Source of the DNA: Vibrio sp. LaRot3
Lineage (GTDB): Bacteria; Pseudomonadota; Gammaproteobacteria; Enterobacterales; Vibrionaceae
Length of the DNA: 64,000 nt
Reading direction: 5' to 3'
NCBI RefSeq assembly: GCF_027587025.1
Contig: NZ_JAPPTI010000006.1
Coordinates: forward strand, 124,001-188,000
The translations under genes and the position numbers were made by a program. Under the pieces are notes generated by a model. That model worked only from the letters and a program-made list of their open reading frames with translations, had not been told where the DNA came from and made no database searches. This document shows positions 29,575-39,942 of the stretch, one piece after another (the stretch's first letter is position 1; the number at the start of each line of letters is the position of its first letter).

Positions 29575-30082
29575 TTACTTACCGTGTTTGTTGGTGGTTG
29601 TGTTGGTATTAGTGGGCTGCCGAGCTAATCAAGATTCTTTGCCTGAATTTGTCACTACCGCCGAGCAGCAAGCCCAAGTGAAGGTGTTGGAACTCAAACC
29701 GGCATTAGCTTTTCAAACCGAACAATATACTGCTCATCGTGCGCGTAAACCTTTTGCGTTACCACAAGCCGCGTTGGTGATGAACCAACCTCAAGAGCGA
29801 AAAGATTGTTGGCAACCCATTCAACGTAAGAGAGTGGGACCATTGGAAACATTTGCTCTCGAAAAATTACGTTTAAAAGGTGTGATGAGTAAGAGCGGGC
29901 GCAATTCCGCTTTAGTTCAGACGCCTTCAGGAATAGTCATGAAAGTCGAAGTGGGCCAGTTTATTGGCTTAAACAACGGCAAGGTAACCCAAGTTAACGC
30001 TGATTACATTCAAGTCAATGAGACACTGCCCGACGGATTAGGTTGTTGGAGTCGACGCAATGTGAAATTAGCCCTCAAATAA
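29564..30082 (+). CDS. pilP: Type IV pilus lipoprotein PilP
   Basis: A 172-residue lipoprotein. The signal peptide has lipobox VLVGC, with the lipidated Cys at about 19. The disordered N-terminal part contacts PilN/PilO. The C-terminal beta-sandwich (about 95-172) includes LEKLRLKGVMSKSGRNSALVQTPSG, the family core, and docks with the PilQ secretin. It is fourth in the operon. Confidence 0.92.
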   Translation: MKGNYLPCLLVVVLVLVGCRANQDSLPEFVTTAEQQAQVKVLELKPALAFQTEQYTAHRARKPFALPQAALVMNQPQERKDCWQPIQRKRVGPLETFALEKLRLKGVMSKSGRNSALVQTPSGIVMKVEVGQFIGLNNGKVTQVNADYIQVNETLPDGLGCWSRRNVKLALK

Positions 30083-30105
30083 TCGTCAGTATTGAGATAA
30101 TGATA

Positions 30106-31860
30106 ATGAAAAATAGATGGAACGCTTTTTCAACAACCCGCTTTATGACCACGTCTTTGATGATGGTGTTTTGGGCTGTATCCGGTGCTTGTTTGGCGCA
30201 ATCAGCAAGTAATAGTTTAACTAGCCTTGATTTTAGGGTCGACAACGCGAAGAACGGTAAAGTCATCATAGAGCTTGCCGAAGACAAGATAGCCGTTGAT
30301 GTGCAGAAGGTGCAAGAAGGGTTGAGCATAGAGCTGATTAACACGAAAGTATCAGACAGCAAGCTCTCTGTTTTTGATGTCAAAGATTTCGCTACCAGTG
30401 TGCAATCGATAGAAGTCTTTCGTAAGCAAAATAATGTCAGGTTGCTCACCAGCGTTAAAGGTGACTACAGCTATGATTACGCGCTCAATAGCAATTTTTT
30501 AGAAGTAACGGTAAGCCCGAAAAAATCGCAGAAGAGTGATAAGCCACAAGCGTCCATTTTGGATAAGCCAGGCAAAAAAATCTCGATAAACTTCCAAGAC
30601 ATCCCGGTTCGTAATGTGTTGCAGCTTATTGCTGACTACAACAACTTTAACTTAGTGGTGTCAGATTCTGTCGATGGAAATTTAACTCTTCGTTTAGATG
30701 GCGTTCCATGGCAGCAGGTGTTAGACATCATTCTACAGGTCAAAGGGCTTGATAAGCGCGTTGATGGCAACGTGGTATTGGTTGCGCCTAAAGCGGAGTT
30801 AGATTTACGCGAGAAGCAGCGACTTGAGAGTGAGCGTTTAGAAGAAGAATTAGGTGAACTTAAATCTGAAATTATCAAAGTCAATTTTGCCAATGCAGCA
30901 GAAATTGCAGAGATGATTGGAGGAGATGGCGCGATTAGTATGCTGTCTGAGCGCGGTTCGATCACGGTGGACGATCGAACCAATGCTATCCTTATTCGCG
31001 ATCTTGCAGAGAACATTCAGGTGATTCGCGGCATTGTTGAGTCGCTCGACATTCCGGTGAAGCAGGTTCAAATCGAGGCTCGTATCGTGACGGTTAACGA
31101 AGGTAACTTGGATGAGCTCGGTGTTCGTTGGAGTTTGAATTCCAGTGGTGGTGATGTGGGTGGCTCACTCGAAGGGAACTTCTATGAGCGCGGCCTCTAT
31201 CAAGATCTGAAGTCCGATGGTGAGGATGGAGAATCCACGAGCGGTAGCATTGCCCCTGATGATATCGGTGATTTCCTTAACGTTAACTTAGCCGCTTCGT
31301 CACCTAGTGCTTCTACAATAGCGTTTCAGGTAGCAAAACTTGGCTCAGGAACCTTGCTCGATTTAGAACTGTCGGCATTGCAGCGTGAGTCTAAAGCTGA
31401 GGTCATCTCAAGCCCGCGTTTGATTACCACCAATAAAAAGCCCGCCTACATTGAGCAAGGTACAGAGATTCCATATTTAGAATCTTCCTCTAGTGGAGCG
31501 GCAAGTGTGTCATTTAAAAAAGCCGTATTAAGTTTAAAAGTAACGCCGCAAATCACGCCTGATAATCGCTTAGTGTTGGATTTGAGCGTGACTCAAGACC
31601 GACCAGGAGAAGTAGTGAAGGTGGGCACTGGAGAAGCGGTTTCTATCAATACTCAGCGTATTGGCACGCAAGTTCTAGTCGAAAATGGTGAAACAGTCGT
31701 GCTTGGCGGAATTTTCCAACACAGTGTGACTGATACCGTTGATAAGGTTCCATTGCTGGGTGACTTGCCATTATTGGGTAAGTTATTTAGCCGAACTTAC
31801 CAAAACTTAGGCAAGAGTGAGCTGTTAATCTTTGTCACTCCAAAAGTTGTCGTGCAGTAA
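30106..31860 (+). CDS. pilQ: Type IV pilus secretin PilQ
   Basis: Outer-membrane secretin through which the pilus passes. From the chosen start it is 584 residues. A signal peptide (about 1-38, ending ACLAQ) is followed by an AMIN domain (about 45-140), a secretin N-terminal domain (ISINFQDIPVRNVLQLIADYNNFNLVVSD), an N1 domain (DDRTNAILIRD) and the secretin core. The core has VPLLGDLPLLGKLF and a C-terminal LLIFVTPKVV. The alternative ATG at 30100 adds two residues. The much longer frame from 30043 overlaps pilP and is unlikely. Confidence 0.94.
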   Translation: MKNRWNAFSTTRFMTTSLMMVFWAVSGACLAQSASNSLTSLDFRVDNAKNGKVIIELAEDKIAVDVQKVQEGLSIELINTKVSDSKLSVFDVKDFATSVQSIEVFRKQNNVRLLTSVKGDYSYDYALNSNFLEVTVSPKKSQKSDKPQASILDKPGKKISINFQDIPVRNVLQLIADYNNFNLVVSDSVDGNLTLRLDGVPWQQVLDIILQVKGLDKRVDGNVVLVAPKAELDLREKQRLESERLEEELGELKSEIIKVNFANAAEIAEMIGGDGAISMLSERGSITVDDRTNAILIRDLAENIQVIRGIVESLDIPVKQVQIEARIVTVNEGNLDELGVRWSLNSSGGDVGGSLEGNFYERGLYQDLKSDGEDGESTSGSIAPDDIGDFLNVNLAASSPSASTIAFQVAKLGSGTLLDLELSALQRESKAEVISSPRLITTNKKPAYIEQGTEIPYLESSSSGAASVSFKKAVLSLKVTPQITPDNRLVLDLSVTQDRPGEVVKVGTGEAVSINTQRIGTQVLVENGETVVLGGIFQHSVTDTVDKVPLLGDLPLLGKLFSRTYQNLGKSELLIFVTPKVVVQ

Positions 31861-32024
31861 ATACGAAAATAAATTTGCATTAGACGCACCTTATCTAGAT
31901 AATTTCGGGTCTTATCACGAATTATCTGTGAGGAATCGGTGCCACAAGCATCCTCAACGTCAGTAAATTACTGACATTTCTTGTGGCGATGTCATTGAAT
32001 TAACGTTGTAAATTACTGCTAAAC

Positions 32025-32543
32025 ATGGCTGAGAAACGCAATATTTTCCTTGTTGGCCCAATGGGTGCCGGCAAAAGCACAATAGGTAGACACCTTGCTC
32101 AACAACTTCATATGGAGTTTGTTGATTCTGATACTGTAATCGAAGAACGCACTGGCGCGGATATCGCGTGGGTTTTCGATGTAGAGGGTGAAGCAGGCTT
32201 TCGCGCTCGCGAGGAAAAGGTGATTAATGACCTCACTGAAGAGCAAGGCATCGTTCTTGCGACTGGTGGTGGTTCAATAATGAGCAAAGAAAACCGCAAC
32301 CGCTTATCTGCTCGCGGTATCGTTGTTTACCTAGAAACGACTATCGAAAAACAACTTGCACGTACAAACCGTGACAAGAAGCGCCCGTTGTTGAGGACTG
32401 ACAACCCGCGTGACGTACTTGAATCTTTGGCTGAAGATCGTAACCCGCTTTACGAAGAAATTGCGGATTACACAGTACGTACAGACGATCAAAGTGCAAA
32501 AGTGGTAGCCAACCAGATCGTAAAAATGCTAGAAGAGAGATAA
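32025..32543 (+). CDS. aroK: Shikimate kinase I
   Basis: A 172-residue enzyme that phosphorylates shikimate at O3 in aromatic amino acid synthesis. The Walker A motif [12 protein letters not shown] is at about 11-22. Shikimate-binding [11 protein letters not shown] and GGGS follow, then the lid RPLL. The ribosome binding site is weak. A 164-bp non-coding leader separates it from pilQ. It is coupled to aroB as in E. coli. Confidence 0.96.
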   Translation: MAEKRNIFLVGPMGAGKSTIGRHLAQQLHMEFVDSDTVIEERTGADIAWVFDVEGEAGFRAREEKVINDLTEEQGIVLATGGGSIMSKENRNRLSARGIVVYLETTIEKQLARTNRDKKRPLLRTDNPRDVLESLAEDRNPLYEEIADYTVRTDDQSAKVVANQIVKMLEER

Positions 32544-32574
32544 GAATCATCTTATTTCAAATTGGAGCAAACCC

Positions 32575-33678
32575 ATGGAACGGATTACGGTCAGCTTAGG
32601 CGAACGTAGCTATCCAATATCAATTGGCGCCGGATTATTTAATGATCCGGCCCTCCTTTCTTTTCTTACCAAGCCAAACAGCTCAGCAAAACAAAAAGTC
32701 GTTGTGATCAGTAATGTCACAGTTGCACCGCTTTACGCTGACAAAATTCTATCTTTACTAGAGCAATGCCATTGTGAGGCCTCGTTATTAGAGCTGCCTG
32801 ACGGTGAACAGTACAAGTCGCTTGAAACCTTTAATACCATTATGAACTTCATGCTTGAAGAGAATCATAGCCGTGATGTGGTTGTGGTCGCTTTAGGTGG
32901 TGGAGTAATCGGTGATTTGGTTGGCTTTGCGGCGGCGTGTTATCAGCGTGGTGTTGATTTTGTGCAAATCCCAACTACGTTATTGTCGCAAGTAGACTCA
33001 TCAGTAGGCGGAAAAACCGCGGTGAATCACCCGCTTGGCAAAAACATGATTGGTGCGTTTTATCAGCCTAAATCCGTGGTGATCGATACCAATTGTTTAG
33101 CCACATTGCCAGAACGTGAGTTTGCTGCAGGTATTGCTGAAGTCATCAAGTACGGCATCATTTATGATGGTGAATTCTTTACTTGGTTAGAGCAAAACCT
33201 AGCGAAGCTGTATGCATTGGATGAGCAGTCGCTCTCTTACGCCATTGCCAAGTGTTGCCAAATCAAGGCAGATGTCGTAGCTCAAGATGAAAAAGAGTCA
33301 GGTATTCGTGCCTTATTAAACCTAGGTCATACTTTTGGTCACGCGATAGAAGCTGAATTGGGTTATGGTAACTGGTTACATGGTGAAGCGGTGTCTGCTG
33401 GTACCGTGATGGCAGCCAAAACGGCTCAGTTGCAAGGCTTAATTTCCGAGCAACAGTTAGAGCGCATTATTGCTATTTTCAAACAAGCGAAATTGCCAAT
33501 CCATACGCCTGAAAGCATGTCTTTTGATGATTTCATGAAGCACATGATGCGCGATAAAAAGGTATTGTCGGGCGAGCTACGCTTAGTGTTACCAACCAGT
33601 ATTGGGACGTCAGAAGTCGTCAAAGGTGTGCCGGAATCGGTCATTGAACAGGCTATTGATTTCTGTCGAGTTGTTTAA
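32575..33678 (+). CDS. aroB: 3-dehydroquinate synthase
   Basis: A 367-residue NAD- and zinc-dependent enzyme of the shikimate pathway. NAD-binding [13 protein letters not shown], the active-site segment [21 protein letters not shown] and the zinc ligands in [11 protein letters not shown] and [10 protein letters not shown] are visible. A TTGGAG site precedes the start. It follows aroK by 31 bp. Confidence 0.97.
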   Translation: MERITVSLGERSYPISIGAGLFNDPALLSFLTKPNSSAKQKVVVISNVTVAPLYADKILSLLEQCHCEASLLELPDGEQYKSLETFNTIMNFMLEENHSRDVVVVALGGGVIGDLVGFAAACYQRGVDFVQIPTTLLSQVDSSVGGKTAVNHPLGKNMIGAFYQPKSVVIDTNCLATLPEREFAAGIAEVIKYGIIYDGEFFTWLEQNLAKLYALDEQSLSYAIAKCCQIKADVVAQDEKESGIRALLNLGHTFGHAIEAELGYGNWLHGEAVSAGTVMAAKTAQLQGLISEQQLERIIAIFKQAKLPIHTPESMSFDDFMKHMMRDKKVLSGELRLVLPTSIGTSEVVKGVPESVIEQAIDFCRVV

Positions 33679-33726
33679 GGTCCGACGCCGCTAATGAAGT
33701 GAGCCAGTGACCGTTAGGTTTATAGT

Positions 33727-35196
33727 ATGAGTGTTATGCATCAATCGAGAATGCTTGAGTTCGATTCTCAAACCGAACTGTTAGAGCGCTTACAATTACT
33801 GACTCACTTCAATTCCAACTTTATCACCGTAGGTGGCGTACAAGGAGCAGGTAAAACTTGGCTTGCGCAGCGTTACCTAGAGGCGTGGGCCGAAGAGAAG
33901 AACCAATCTTTACTGATGTGTCATCCTAATCAGGATGATGAGCAACGTCGCACAACCATTTTGACTCAGGTGTTGCCTGAGCCATTGTTTAACCCAGCTG
34001 ATAGCTTAGTTGAGAGCTTTACTCGCTGCATGGAAAGCGAGATGTGCGATATCGTCATTGTGATTGATGATGGTCACTTACTATCAGAAACGTTCGTTTC
34101 AGAGTTATGGCTGCTGTTTATGGAAGCGCAGCAACACAGTTTGTGGACAATCAACATTGTTCTGTTTTCACAGCCGAACAGTTTAGATGCGCTACTGACT
34201 CGCTTGAGTTATGGTCAAGAGTCAAAACCGGTTGAGTTCGAGATAGAACCACTTAGCGCTCAAGAAGCTGAACGATTCTTTGAACATTTAGTGATGCGTT
34301 TTGTCGAAGATGACAGAGAGCGTCGCGTACGTAACGCGTATAAGAGTGTCGCGCGTCGCCCAGGGCTAATCATGGCATTAGGGGAGCAGAAGATGGAAAA
34401 ACGCATCATCATACGATCAATCGTTGGGTCTCCGATAAAAATCGGGATCTTTGTGGTGGCATTGTTAATGCTGATTGGTGGTGGATACCTATGGATGATG
34501 GGCCAACCGACTCCAGATGAAACAGCAGAGCAGATCACCCAAACAGTTGAGCAAACGGTGATTCCAACCATTGAAGAGCAAGCGGAGCCATCAAGCTCGG
34601 CTGTCAGCACTTTACCAACGGTCGATGAAACGCCCGTCGTTGATCCATCATTTGCTCAAGCAGAAGATGATACCGATGCTCTCCCTCCTGAAGTTGTCGA
34701 TGCGCCAGTGAGTGTCGGTGTGATTGAAGATGACTCACAACGCGTCGTGATCAATTCAGAGGTTGTTGATGCGCTGCTAGAAGGTAAGCCTGAGCAAGTT
34801 GATACTACACAAGTCGATAAAGCGGCCGCTGAAGCGGTAGTGAAAACCGAAGTGATCAATGAGCAGCCGCCTCAAACTCCTACAACAGTGAAGTTTTCGT
34901 TTGCTAAAGACGAGTTAAATGCCTTTTCTCCGCGCAGCTATACCTTACAGCTTGCAGCCGTGCAGAGTTTGGTTGAAGCGCAGAACTTCCTCAATAAATA
35001 TCAGCTCAGTGAAGAGGTTTATGTTTACCCAACGGTGCGCAGCGGTGTTGAGTGGTTCATTATTACTTATAAGAACTACCCAACCATTCAGCTAGCTCGT
35101 GATGGGGTTGCAGAGCTCTCTGATGAGTTGAAGAAACTAGACCCTTGGGCAAAATCGCTGAATCAAGTTCAGCGTGAAATCGCTCGAGGAAACTAA
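33727..35196 (+). CDS. damX: DamX-like cell-division protein with AAA and SPOR domains
   Basis: A 489-residue inner-membrane protein. The N-terminal ExeA/AAA_22-type ATPase domain (about 20-225) has Walker A GGVQGAGKTW and Walker B IVIVIDDGHLL. A membrane helix is at about 238-258. An acidic, Pro/Val/Thr-rich periplasmic linker (about 260-390) follows. The C-terminal SPOR domain (about 405-480, SYTLQLAAVQS) should bind denuded septal peptidoglycan. From memory, E. coli DamX lacks a clear ATPase motif, so this is the vibrio-type version. It lies between aroB and dam. Confidence 0.9.
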   Translation: MSVMHQSRMLEFDSQTELLERLQLLTHFNSNFITVGGVQGAGKTWLAQRYLEAWAEEKNQSLLMCHPNQDDEQRRTTILTQVLPEPLFNPADSLVESFTRCMESEMCDIVIVIDDGHLLSETFVSELWLLFMEAQQHSLWTINIVLFSQPNSLDALLTRLSYGQESKPVEFEIEPLSAQEAERFFEHLVMRFVEDDRERRVRNAYKSVARRPGLIMALGEQKMEKRIIIRSIVGSPIKIGIFVVALLMLIGGGYLWMMGQPTPDETAEQITQTVEQTVIPTIEEQAEPSSSAVSTLPTVDETPVVDPSFAQAEDDTDALPPEVVDAPVSVGVIEDDSQRVVINSEVVDALLEGKPEQVDTTQVDKAAAEAVVKTEVINEQPPQTPTTVKFSFAKDELNAFSPRSYTLQLAAVQSLVEAQNFLNKYQLSEEVYVYPTVRSGVEWFIITYKNYPTIQLARDGVAELSDELKKLDPWAKSLNQVQREIARGN

Positions 35197-35342
35197 TCGT
35201 TCGTCACTCATTGCTCACTTAATTGGCATAATGTGCTGTTATGTCAGTTAAGCAGCGATAGCACGCGCATTTGTTTGGGTTAAGGGATGAAAATATGTTA
35301 CATTCCGCAGCCTTAATTTTTGGTTGAAAGATAGAGCAGTCG

Positions 35343-36167
35343 ATGAAAAAGCAGCGTGCCTTCCTTAAATGGGCGGGTGGAAAATACGGATTAGTTGAAG
35401 ATATTCAGCGTCATCTGCCTGAAGCACGCAAGTTGGTAGAACCTTTCGTCGGCGCAGGGTCTATTTTTCTCAATACCGATTATGAGCAATACCTGCTCGC
35501 GGATATCAACCCAGACCTAATTAATCTTTATAACCTTCTTAAAGAGAGCCCTGAGGAGTACATCTCAGAGGCAAAACGTTGGTTTGTGCCTGAGAACAAC
35601 CGCAAAGAAGCGTACCTATCGGTACGTGCCGAATTCAACCAAACTGACGATGTGATGTATCGCTCGTTGGCTTTTTTGTATATGAACCGTTTCGGTTTTA
35701 ATGGCTTGTGCCGTTACAACAAGAAAGGTGGCTTTAATGTTCCGTTTGGTTCATACAAAAAGCCTTACTTCCCTGAAAAAGAGCTCGAATTTTTCGCTGA
35801 AAAAGCCAAGAAAGCGACTTTTGTCTGCGAAGGCTATGCAGAAACGTTTAAACGTGCACGCAAGGGTTGTGTGGTTTATTGCGATCCGCCGTATGCGCCG
35901 CTATCTAATACCGCTAACTTTACCTCATACGCTGGCAATGGTTTTTCGTTAGATGACCAAGCCGCTTTAGCTGATGTGGCGGAAACTTCCGCAAATCAAC
36001 GCGGTATACCGGTTCTTATCTCTAACCATGACACCACGCTCACTCGCCGTTTATACCACGGAGCAGAGCTTAATGTGGTTAAGGTTAAGCGCACCATTAG
36101 CCGTAATGGCGCAGGCCGAAATAAAGTGGATGAGCTACTCGCGCTGTTTAAAGCGAAGCAAGATTAA
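35343..36167 (+). CDS. dam: DNA adenine methyltransferase (GATC)
   Basis: A 274-residue alpha-group enzyme that methylates adenine in GATC. It serves mismatch repair and replication control. SAM-binding FLKWAGGKYGLVEDI and the catalytic DPPYAPLS are present. N-terminal KKQRAFLKWAGGK is nearly identical to E. coli Dam. It lies downstream of damX and upstream of rpe, the usual order. Dam is generally essential in vibrios with two chromosomes because RctB-driven replication needs methylated GATC sites. That is family knowledge, not visible here. Confidence 0.97.
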   Translation: MKKQRAFLKWAGGKYGLVEDIQRHLPEARKLVEPFVGAGSIFLNTDYEQYLLADINPDLINLYNLLKESPEEYISEAKRWFVPENNRKEAYLSVRAEFNQTDDVMYRSLAFLYMNRFGFNGLCRYNKKGGFNVPFGSYKKPYFPEKELEFFAEKAKKATFVCEGYAETFKRARKGCVVYCDPPYAPLSNTANFTSYAGNGFSLDDQAALADVAETSANQRGIPVLISNHDTTLTRRLYHGAELNVVKVKRTISRNGAGRNKVDELLALFKAKQD

Positions 36168-36262
36168 CCACTAGATTTTCCTGATACCTCTATCATCTAA
36201 CTGACCGCTTAGGTAGAATTGCGCCAGATTTAAGCAATGATGCCAACTACTAGAGGTCAGGT

Positions 36263-36934
36263 ATGAAAGATTTCCTTATCGCTCCATCGATTTTGTCTGC
36301 AGATTTTGCTCGTCTTGGTGAAGATGTAGAAAAAGTACTCGCGGCAGGTGCTGATGTGGTGCACTTTGATGTTATGGACAACCACTATGTGCCAAACCTG
36401 ACTTTTGGTGCTCCAGTGTGTAAAGCGCTGCGCGACTACGGTATTACTGCGCCAATTGATGTGCACCTAATGATTAAACCGGTTGACCGTATCATTCCTG
36501 ATTTCGCTAAAGCTGGCGCATCAATGATTACTTTCCACATTGAAGCTTCAGAGCACGTTGATCGCACACTTCAGTTGATTAAAGAGCACGGCTGTAAAGC
36601 GGGTGTGGTTCTTAACCCTGCAACACCGCTAAGCCACCTTGAATACATCATGGACAAAGTAGATATGATTCTACTGATGTCTGTTAACCCAGGTTTTGGT
36701 GGTCAATCATTCATTCCAAATACACTGGATAAATTACGCGCAGTACGCAAGCTTATCGATGAGTCTGGTCGTGATATTCGCCTAGAGATCGATGGCGGCG
36801 TGAAAGTGGACAACATCCGTGAAATCGCAGAAGCGGGTGCGGATATGTTTGTTGCTGGTTCAGCTATCTTTAGCCAACCAGACTACAAGCAAGTAATTGA
36901 TGAAATGCGTGCAGAACTGGCGCAGGTTAAGTAG
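36263..36934 (+). CDS. rpe: Ribulose-phosphate 3-epimerase
   Basis: A 223-residue TIM-barrel enzyme that interconverts ribulose 5-phosphate and xylulose 5-phosphate. Signature segments are [16 protein letters not shown], the DVHLM metal site, [12 protein letters not shown] and EIDGGV. An AGGTC site precedes the ATG. It is followed 9 bp later by gph. Confidence 0.97.
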   Translation: MKDFLIAPSILSADFARLGEDVEKVLAAGADVVHFDVMDNHYVPNLTFGAPVCKALRDYGITAPIDVHLMIKPVDRIIPDFAKAGASMITFHIEASEHVDRTLQLIKEHGCKAGVVLNPATPLSHLEYIMDKVDMILLMSVNPGFGGQSFIPNTLDKLRAVRKLIDESGRDIRLEIDGGVKVDNIREIAEAGADMFVAGSAIFSQPDYKQVIDEMRAELAQVK

Positions 36935-36943
36935 GACTGAGCG

Positions 36944-37624
36944 TTGAAAAATTTAAAACTGATTGCTTTCGATCTCGATGGCACGCTATTAGACAGTGTG
37001 CCTGATCTTGCGGTAGCGGCGGATCAAGCAGCGCAAGCATTAGGTTTTCCGGCGGTAAGCGAAGCACAAGTACGTGATTACGTAGGCAACGGCGCTGATG
37101 TTTTGATTGGTCGAGCTTTAAGCCAAAGCTTAACGATCGATCCAGAATTAAGCCCTGAGATTCGCGCTAAAGGCCGTGAACTGTTTGATGATTTTTATGA
37201 GAAAACAGGTCACAAAAATAGTCATTTGTACGCGAATGTAAAAAGCACTTTAGCGGAGCTAAAGCAAGCGGGTTATATCTTGGCGCTTGTGACCAATAAG
37301 CCATCTCAGTTTGTGCCTGATGTACTGGCTCAGCATGATATTGCTCAGTACTTTACGGACGTTTTGGGCGGTGATGCGTTTGCTGAGAAAAAGCCAAACC
37401 CTATCGCACTGAACTGGTTATTAGAGAAACATGGCTGTAGCGCAAACGAGATGCTGATGGTGGGTGACTCTAAAAACGATATTCTCGCGGCTAAAAACGC
37501 TGGCTGCGCGTCGTTTGGCCTAACTTATGGCTATAACCACGGTGAGCCTATCTCTGCATCGAATCCGGATTTTGTCGCGGATAACATCGCAGAATTACTC
37601 GAAGTCGTGGCGGTTTCTGCTTAA
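36944..37624 (+). CDS. gph: Phosphoglycolate phosphatase
   Basis: A 226-residue HAD-superfamily enzyme that removes phosphoglycolate formed in DNA repair. Motif I is FDLDGTLLDS, motif II VTNKP, motif III KKPNP and motif IV MVGDSKNDILAA. The start codon is TTG, with AGGA 8 bp upstream right after the rpe stop, so it is probably coupled to rpe. Confidence 0.95.
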   Translation: MKNLKLIAFDLDGTLLDSVPDLAVAADQAAQALGFPAVSEAQVRDYVGNGADVLIGRALSQSLTIDPELSPEIRAKGRELFDDFYEKTGHKNSHLYANVKSTLAELKQAGYILALVTNKPSQFVPDVLAQHDIAQYFTDVLGGDAFAEKKPNPIALNWLLEKHGCSANEMLMVGDSKNDILAAKNAGCASFGLTYGYNHGEPISASNPDFVADNIAELLEVVAVSA

Positions 37625-37750
37625 GCCGAGTAAAACCACTAGCAAAATACTTATCAATGAGTACACTGGAAAGCCGCGTATTCTTGCTCCAAGAGAGTAT
37701 AGAAGCGCGGTTTTCATTTAATTAGATTAAGAAGTCAAAGGAATTCGTCC

Positions 37751-38770
37751 ATGAGCAAGCCCATCGTATTGAGTGGTGTTCAACCTTCAGGTGAACTAAG
37801 TATCGGTAACTACTTGGGTGCTCTACGTCAATGGCAACAGATGCAAGACGATTACGATTGCCAATACTGCGTGGTTGATCTGCATGCGATTACGGTCCGC
37901 CAAGACCCGAAAGCACTGCATGAAGCAACCTTAGACGCATTAGCAATCTGTTTAGCAGTTGGTGTTGATCCACAGAAGAGCACGCTATTTGTTCAGTCAC
38001 ACGTACCAGAGCATGCTCAACTTGGTTGGCTTCTTAACTGTTACACTCAAATGGGTGAGCTGAGCCGTATGACTCAGTTTAAAGATAAGTCTGCACGCTA
38101 TGCGAACGACGTAAACGCAGGTCTATTTGGCTACCCAGTATTGATGGCAGCGGACATTCTGCTTTATGGTGCGCACCAAGTGCCAGTGGGTAATGACCAG
38201 AAGCAGCACCTAGAGTTAGCGCGTGATATCGCGACTCGTTTCAACAACATCTACTCGCCAGAGAGCCCAATCTTCACGGTTCCAGAGCCGTACATTCCAA
38301 CAGTGAATGCACGTGTAATGAGCCTTCAAGATGCAACTAAGAAGATGTCTAAGTCAGATGATAACCGTAAGAACGTGATCACTCTGCTAGAAGAACCTAA
38401 GTCAATTCTTAAGAAGATCAATAAAGCGCAAACGGATACAGAAACTCCACCACGTATCGCACACGATTGGGATAGCAAAGCAGGCATCTCTAACTTAATG
38501 GGTCTTTACTCAGCGGCAACCGGTATGAGCTTCGAAGAGATTGAAGCGAAATACCAAGGCGTTGAAATGTACGGTCCATTTAAGAAAGATGTCGGTGAAG
38601 CGCTAGTGGCGATGCTTGAGCCTATTCAAGCGGAATACCGCCGTATCCGTGAAGATCGTGTATACATGGATCAAGTAATGAAGCAAGGTGCTGAAAAAGC
38701 GTCAGAGCGTGCTCTTGTGACATTGAAGAAAGTGTACGATGCAGTTGGCTTTGTTTCTCGCCCACTGTAA
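37751..38770 (+). CDS. trpS: Tryptophanyl-tRNA synthetase
   Basis: A 339-residue class I synthetase. The HIGH-like motif is in [18 protein letters not shown], and KMSKS is in [15 protein letters not shown]. Length and the [15 protein letters not shown] segment are typical. An AAAGGAA site precedes the ATG. It ends at a strong terminator, closing the dam-rpe-gph-trpS block. Confidence 0.98.
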   Translation: MSKPIVLSGVQPSGELSIGNYLGALRQWQQMQDDYDCQYCVVDLHAITVRQDPKALHEATLDALAICLAVGVDPQKSTLFVQSHVPEHAQLGWLLNCYTQMGELSRMTQFKDKSARYANDVNAGLFGYPVLMAADILLYGAHQVPVGNDQKQHLELARDIATRFNNIYSPESPIFTVPEPYIPTVNARVMSLQDATKKMSKSDDNRKNVITLLEEPKSILKKINKAQTDTETPPRIAHDWDSKAGISNLMGLYSAATGMSFEEIEAKYQGVEMYGPFKKDVGEALVAMLEPIQAEYRRIREDRVYMDQVMKQGAEKASERALVTLKKVYDAVGFVSRPL

Positions 38771-38785
38771 TTCATCTGAATAGAG

Positions 38786-38815
38786 AAGAGGCCAGCGATT
38801 GCTGGCCTTTTTTGT
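38786..38815 (+). terminator. Terminator after trpS
   Basis: Stem GAGGCCAGC / GCTGGCCTT with a short loop followed by TTTTTTG. Confidence 0.85.
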
Positions 38816-38936
38816 GCTCGCTTGTTATTGCTGCGATTAATTTTGAATTAGGGCTTTGTGTTTGCTTGTGTCTATTGCACAATACCGCCCGAGCCATGTT
38901 TAACGATTACTTTGGTATTAGAGCTGTAGATCTGCC

Positions 38937-39521
38937 ATGTTACTTATTATCGATAATTACGATTCATTCACTTATAACCTTTACCAGTACTTTTGTGAGC
39001 TCGGCGTTGAGGTGCAAGTGGTACGTAATGACCAAATTGATATCGCAGGCATAGAAGCGTTACAGCCGACTCATCTCGTTATTTCCCCTGGGCCATGTAC
39101 ACCCAATGAAGCAGGAATTTCCCTCGCAGCGATAGAGCACTTTGTCGGAAAATTGCCCATTCTCGGTGTTTGTTTAGGTCATCAAGCGATTGCCCAAGTG
39201 TTTGGCGGTGAAGTTGTTCGAGCACGCCAAGTAATGCATGGTAAAACCTCGCCGATTCGTCACAATGGCGCAAGTGTCTTTCGTAGCTTAAATAATCCAT
39301 TAACTGTTACTCGTTACCATTCCTTGGTTGTGAAGTCTGATACTTTGCCTGAGTGCTTTGAACTTACCGCATGGACAGAGCTAGAAAACGGTGAAATGGA
39401 TGAAATCATGGGTTATCAGCATAAAACTCTGCCAATTGACGCTGTTCAGTTCCATCCAGAGTCAATTAAGACAGAGCAAGGCCATCAGTTGCTAGAAAAC
39501 TTCTTAAAACGCACGATTTGA
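38937..39521 (+). CDS. pabA: Aminodeoxychorismate/anthranilate synthase glutamine amidotransferase subunit
   Basis: A 194-residue class I glutaminase that supplies ammonia to PabB for p-aminobenzoate, and possibly to TrpE. The catalytic triad is C79 in LGVCLGHQ with the His/Glu of FHPES near residue 168. [14 protein letters not shown] is the family N-terminus. It is not in a trp operon, and it sits upstream of argD/astC as in other vibrios, so PabA is preferred over TrpG. Confidence 0.9.
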   Translation: MLLIIDNYDSFTYNLYQYFCELGVEVQVVRNDQIDIAGIEALQPTHLVISPGPCTPNEAGISLAAIEHFVGKLPILGVCLGHQAIAQVFGGEVVRARQVMHGKTSPIRHNGASVFRSLNNPLTVTRYHSLVVKSDTLPECFELTAWTELENGEMDEIMGYQHKTLPIDAVQFHPESIKTEQGHQLLENFLKRTI

Positions 39522-39942
39522 TGGTTGCGTCGACAGATAAATCCCGACTCAGATCACCTTTCTTAACATTTTGTTCATATCTCGCATGCTCTTCTAGTCT
39601 TGAAATAGTATGCGTGCGGCATTCAACTCATTCCCCTTCTTCAATTGAACAAGTCAGACTAAACCGTAACTTATTTAACTCATAACTATAAATTGCTTCA
39701 TAAAAGAAATGGAATGATGCATAAATAGTCACTAATGGTGATTTTTGCTCTCGATGTCGGGATTCAAAAAGAATAAAACACTATTGAAATGGTTAATTAA
39801 ATGTAAATACAATGCCGTGTCTGCAGAAATGTAAAACAAACAACTTGTTTCTATACTTATACCAAATATATAGCTGTATTTGAGTTGGGGTAGGTAAGGA
39901 TACAAACCTGCATTGGCATGCGGTATCGAGAGGGAATGTGCG
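39522..39942 (+). promoter_or_regulatory. Promoter region of the astC/argD-astA-astD cluster
   Basis: A 421-bp AT-rich non-coding stretch. An ARG-box-like element at 39716-39733 (TGCAT-AAAT-AGTCA) has two mismatches to the fixed ARG-box bases. A possible sigma-70 promoter is TTGTTT (39845-39850), 16 bp, TATATA (39867-39872). I found no sigma-54 -24/-12 element. No convincing gene is present. The ribosome binding site GAGAGGGA for the next gene lies at about 39928-39935. Confidence 0.4.

Noticed and set aside
39522..39942. Sigma-54 promoter upstream of astC/argD
   Set aside because: No GG-N10-GC element with a proper -24/-12 pattern was seen; the nearest TGGCAT lacks the -12 part.
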